Below are positions 14,711 to 14,834 of a stretch of DNA of 14,834 bases, one piece after another. Within the stretch, counting starts at the first letter, position 1; every line of letters starts with the position of its first letter. The notes below the pieces were generated by a model, which made no database searches, had not been told where the DNA came from, and worked only from the letters and a program-made list of their open reading frames with translations. The stretch spans positions 1-14,834 of the forward strand of contig CAZNDM010000056.1 of assembly GCA_964571845.1 (NCBI GenBank). Direction: 5' to 3'. A program made the position numbers and the translations under genes. The DNA is from WFZT01 sp964571845. GTDB lineage: Bacteria > Hydrothermota > Hydrothermia > B15-G9 > WFZT01.

Positions 14711-14834
14711 CCCTCCCACGAAGTGGAATACTCGTAATCACAACTCCCCTCCCGCTTTGCGGGAGGGGTCACCTTCAAACTCCCCTCCCGCTTGCGGGAG
14801 GGGATTGAGGGGAGGGTAATAAAACTCCCACCTG
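14711..14834 (+). repeat. Composite palindromic repeat array, copy 4 (cut by window end)
   Basis: Units lie at about 14711-14728 (decayed), 14744-14768 (loop TTT variant) and 14780-14803 (CCCGC-TT-GCGGG). The last passes into the G-run tract at 14796-14816, followed by the start of the core (TAATAAAACTCCCACCTG). Orientation and order match copies 1-3, about 13.7 kb away. The closing hairpin would lie beyond the window. Confidence 0.85.

Noticed and set aside
14581..14808. A 75-codon open frame running into repeat copy 4
   Set aside because: Its second half is translated repeat sequence and the first half has no recognisable features.

Overview
The window looks like a chromosomal segment of an uncultivated Gram-negative-type bacterium, probably thermophilic or from a hot or anoxic setting. 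The proteins are rich in Lys/Glu, the methionine synthase lacks its activation domain as in Thermotoga, and a PorX-type response regulator and a lamin-tail-domain protein point to the FCB superphylum or a neighbouring candidate phylum (WOR-3-like is my guess). This placement is inference; there is no rRNA or ribosomal marker in the window.

Region 1 (1-1490) has no convincing gene. It holds three copies, all in the same orientation, of a composite GC-rich palindromic repeat, with decayed repeat debris between and after them. A fourth copy starts near 14705 and runs off the right end. Each copy has one or more short hairpins with a conserved CCCCTCCC/GGGAGGGG stem, a terminal G-run tract with G-quadruplex potential, a roughly 45-55 nt pyrimidine-rich core and a closing hairpin.

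Region 2 (1493-1685) is a two-gene tRNA unit, tRNA-Lys(UUU) and tRNA-Ala(GGC), with a good sigma70-type promoter in front. Neither gene encodes CCA.

Region 3 (1692-8443, plus strand) is a tight four-gene operon behind a TTGACA/TATACT promoter: a membrane-anchored SurA/PpiD-type peptidyl-prolyl isomerase, a stand-alone MetH reactivation-domain protein, a cobalamin-dependent methionine synthase without that domain, and a homocysteine methyltransferase-MTHFR fusion. The last three form a folate/B12 methionine-synthesis module. MTHFR makes 5-methyl-THF, MetH passes the methyl group to homocysteine through cobalamin, and the small protein presumably re-methylates oxidised cobalamin using AdoMet. 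The genes overlap by ATGA junctions.

Region 4 (14567-8398, minus strand) is a second compact operon read towards the first: a secreted lamin-tail-domain protein, PorX (receiver plus PglZ/alkaline-phosphatase-type domain), a 1045-residue DUF4175-like membrane protein with long coiled coils, and a class IV-like histone-deacetylase-family enzyme. Junctions are abutting, overlapping by 4 nt, or 1 nt apart. Its last gene runs 46 nt into the 3' end of the methionine operon, so the two operons share coding DNA and no terminator is visible between them. The promoter of the second operon would give an almost leaderless mRNA. The PorX-centred operon is the most interesting protein-coding content; the composite repeat family is the most interesting non-coding content.
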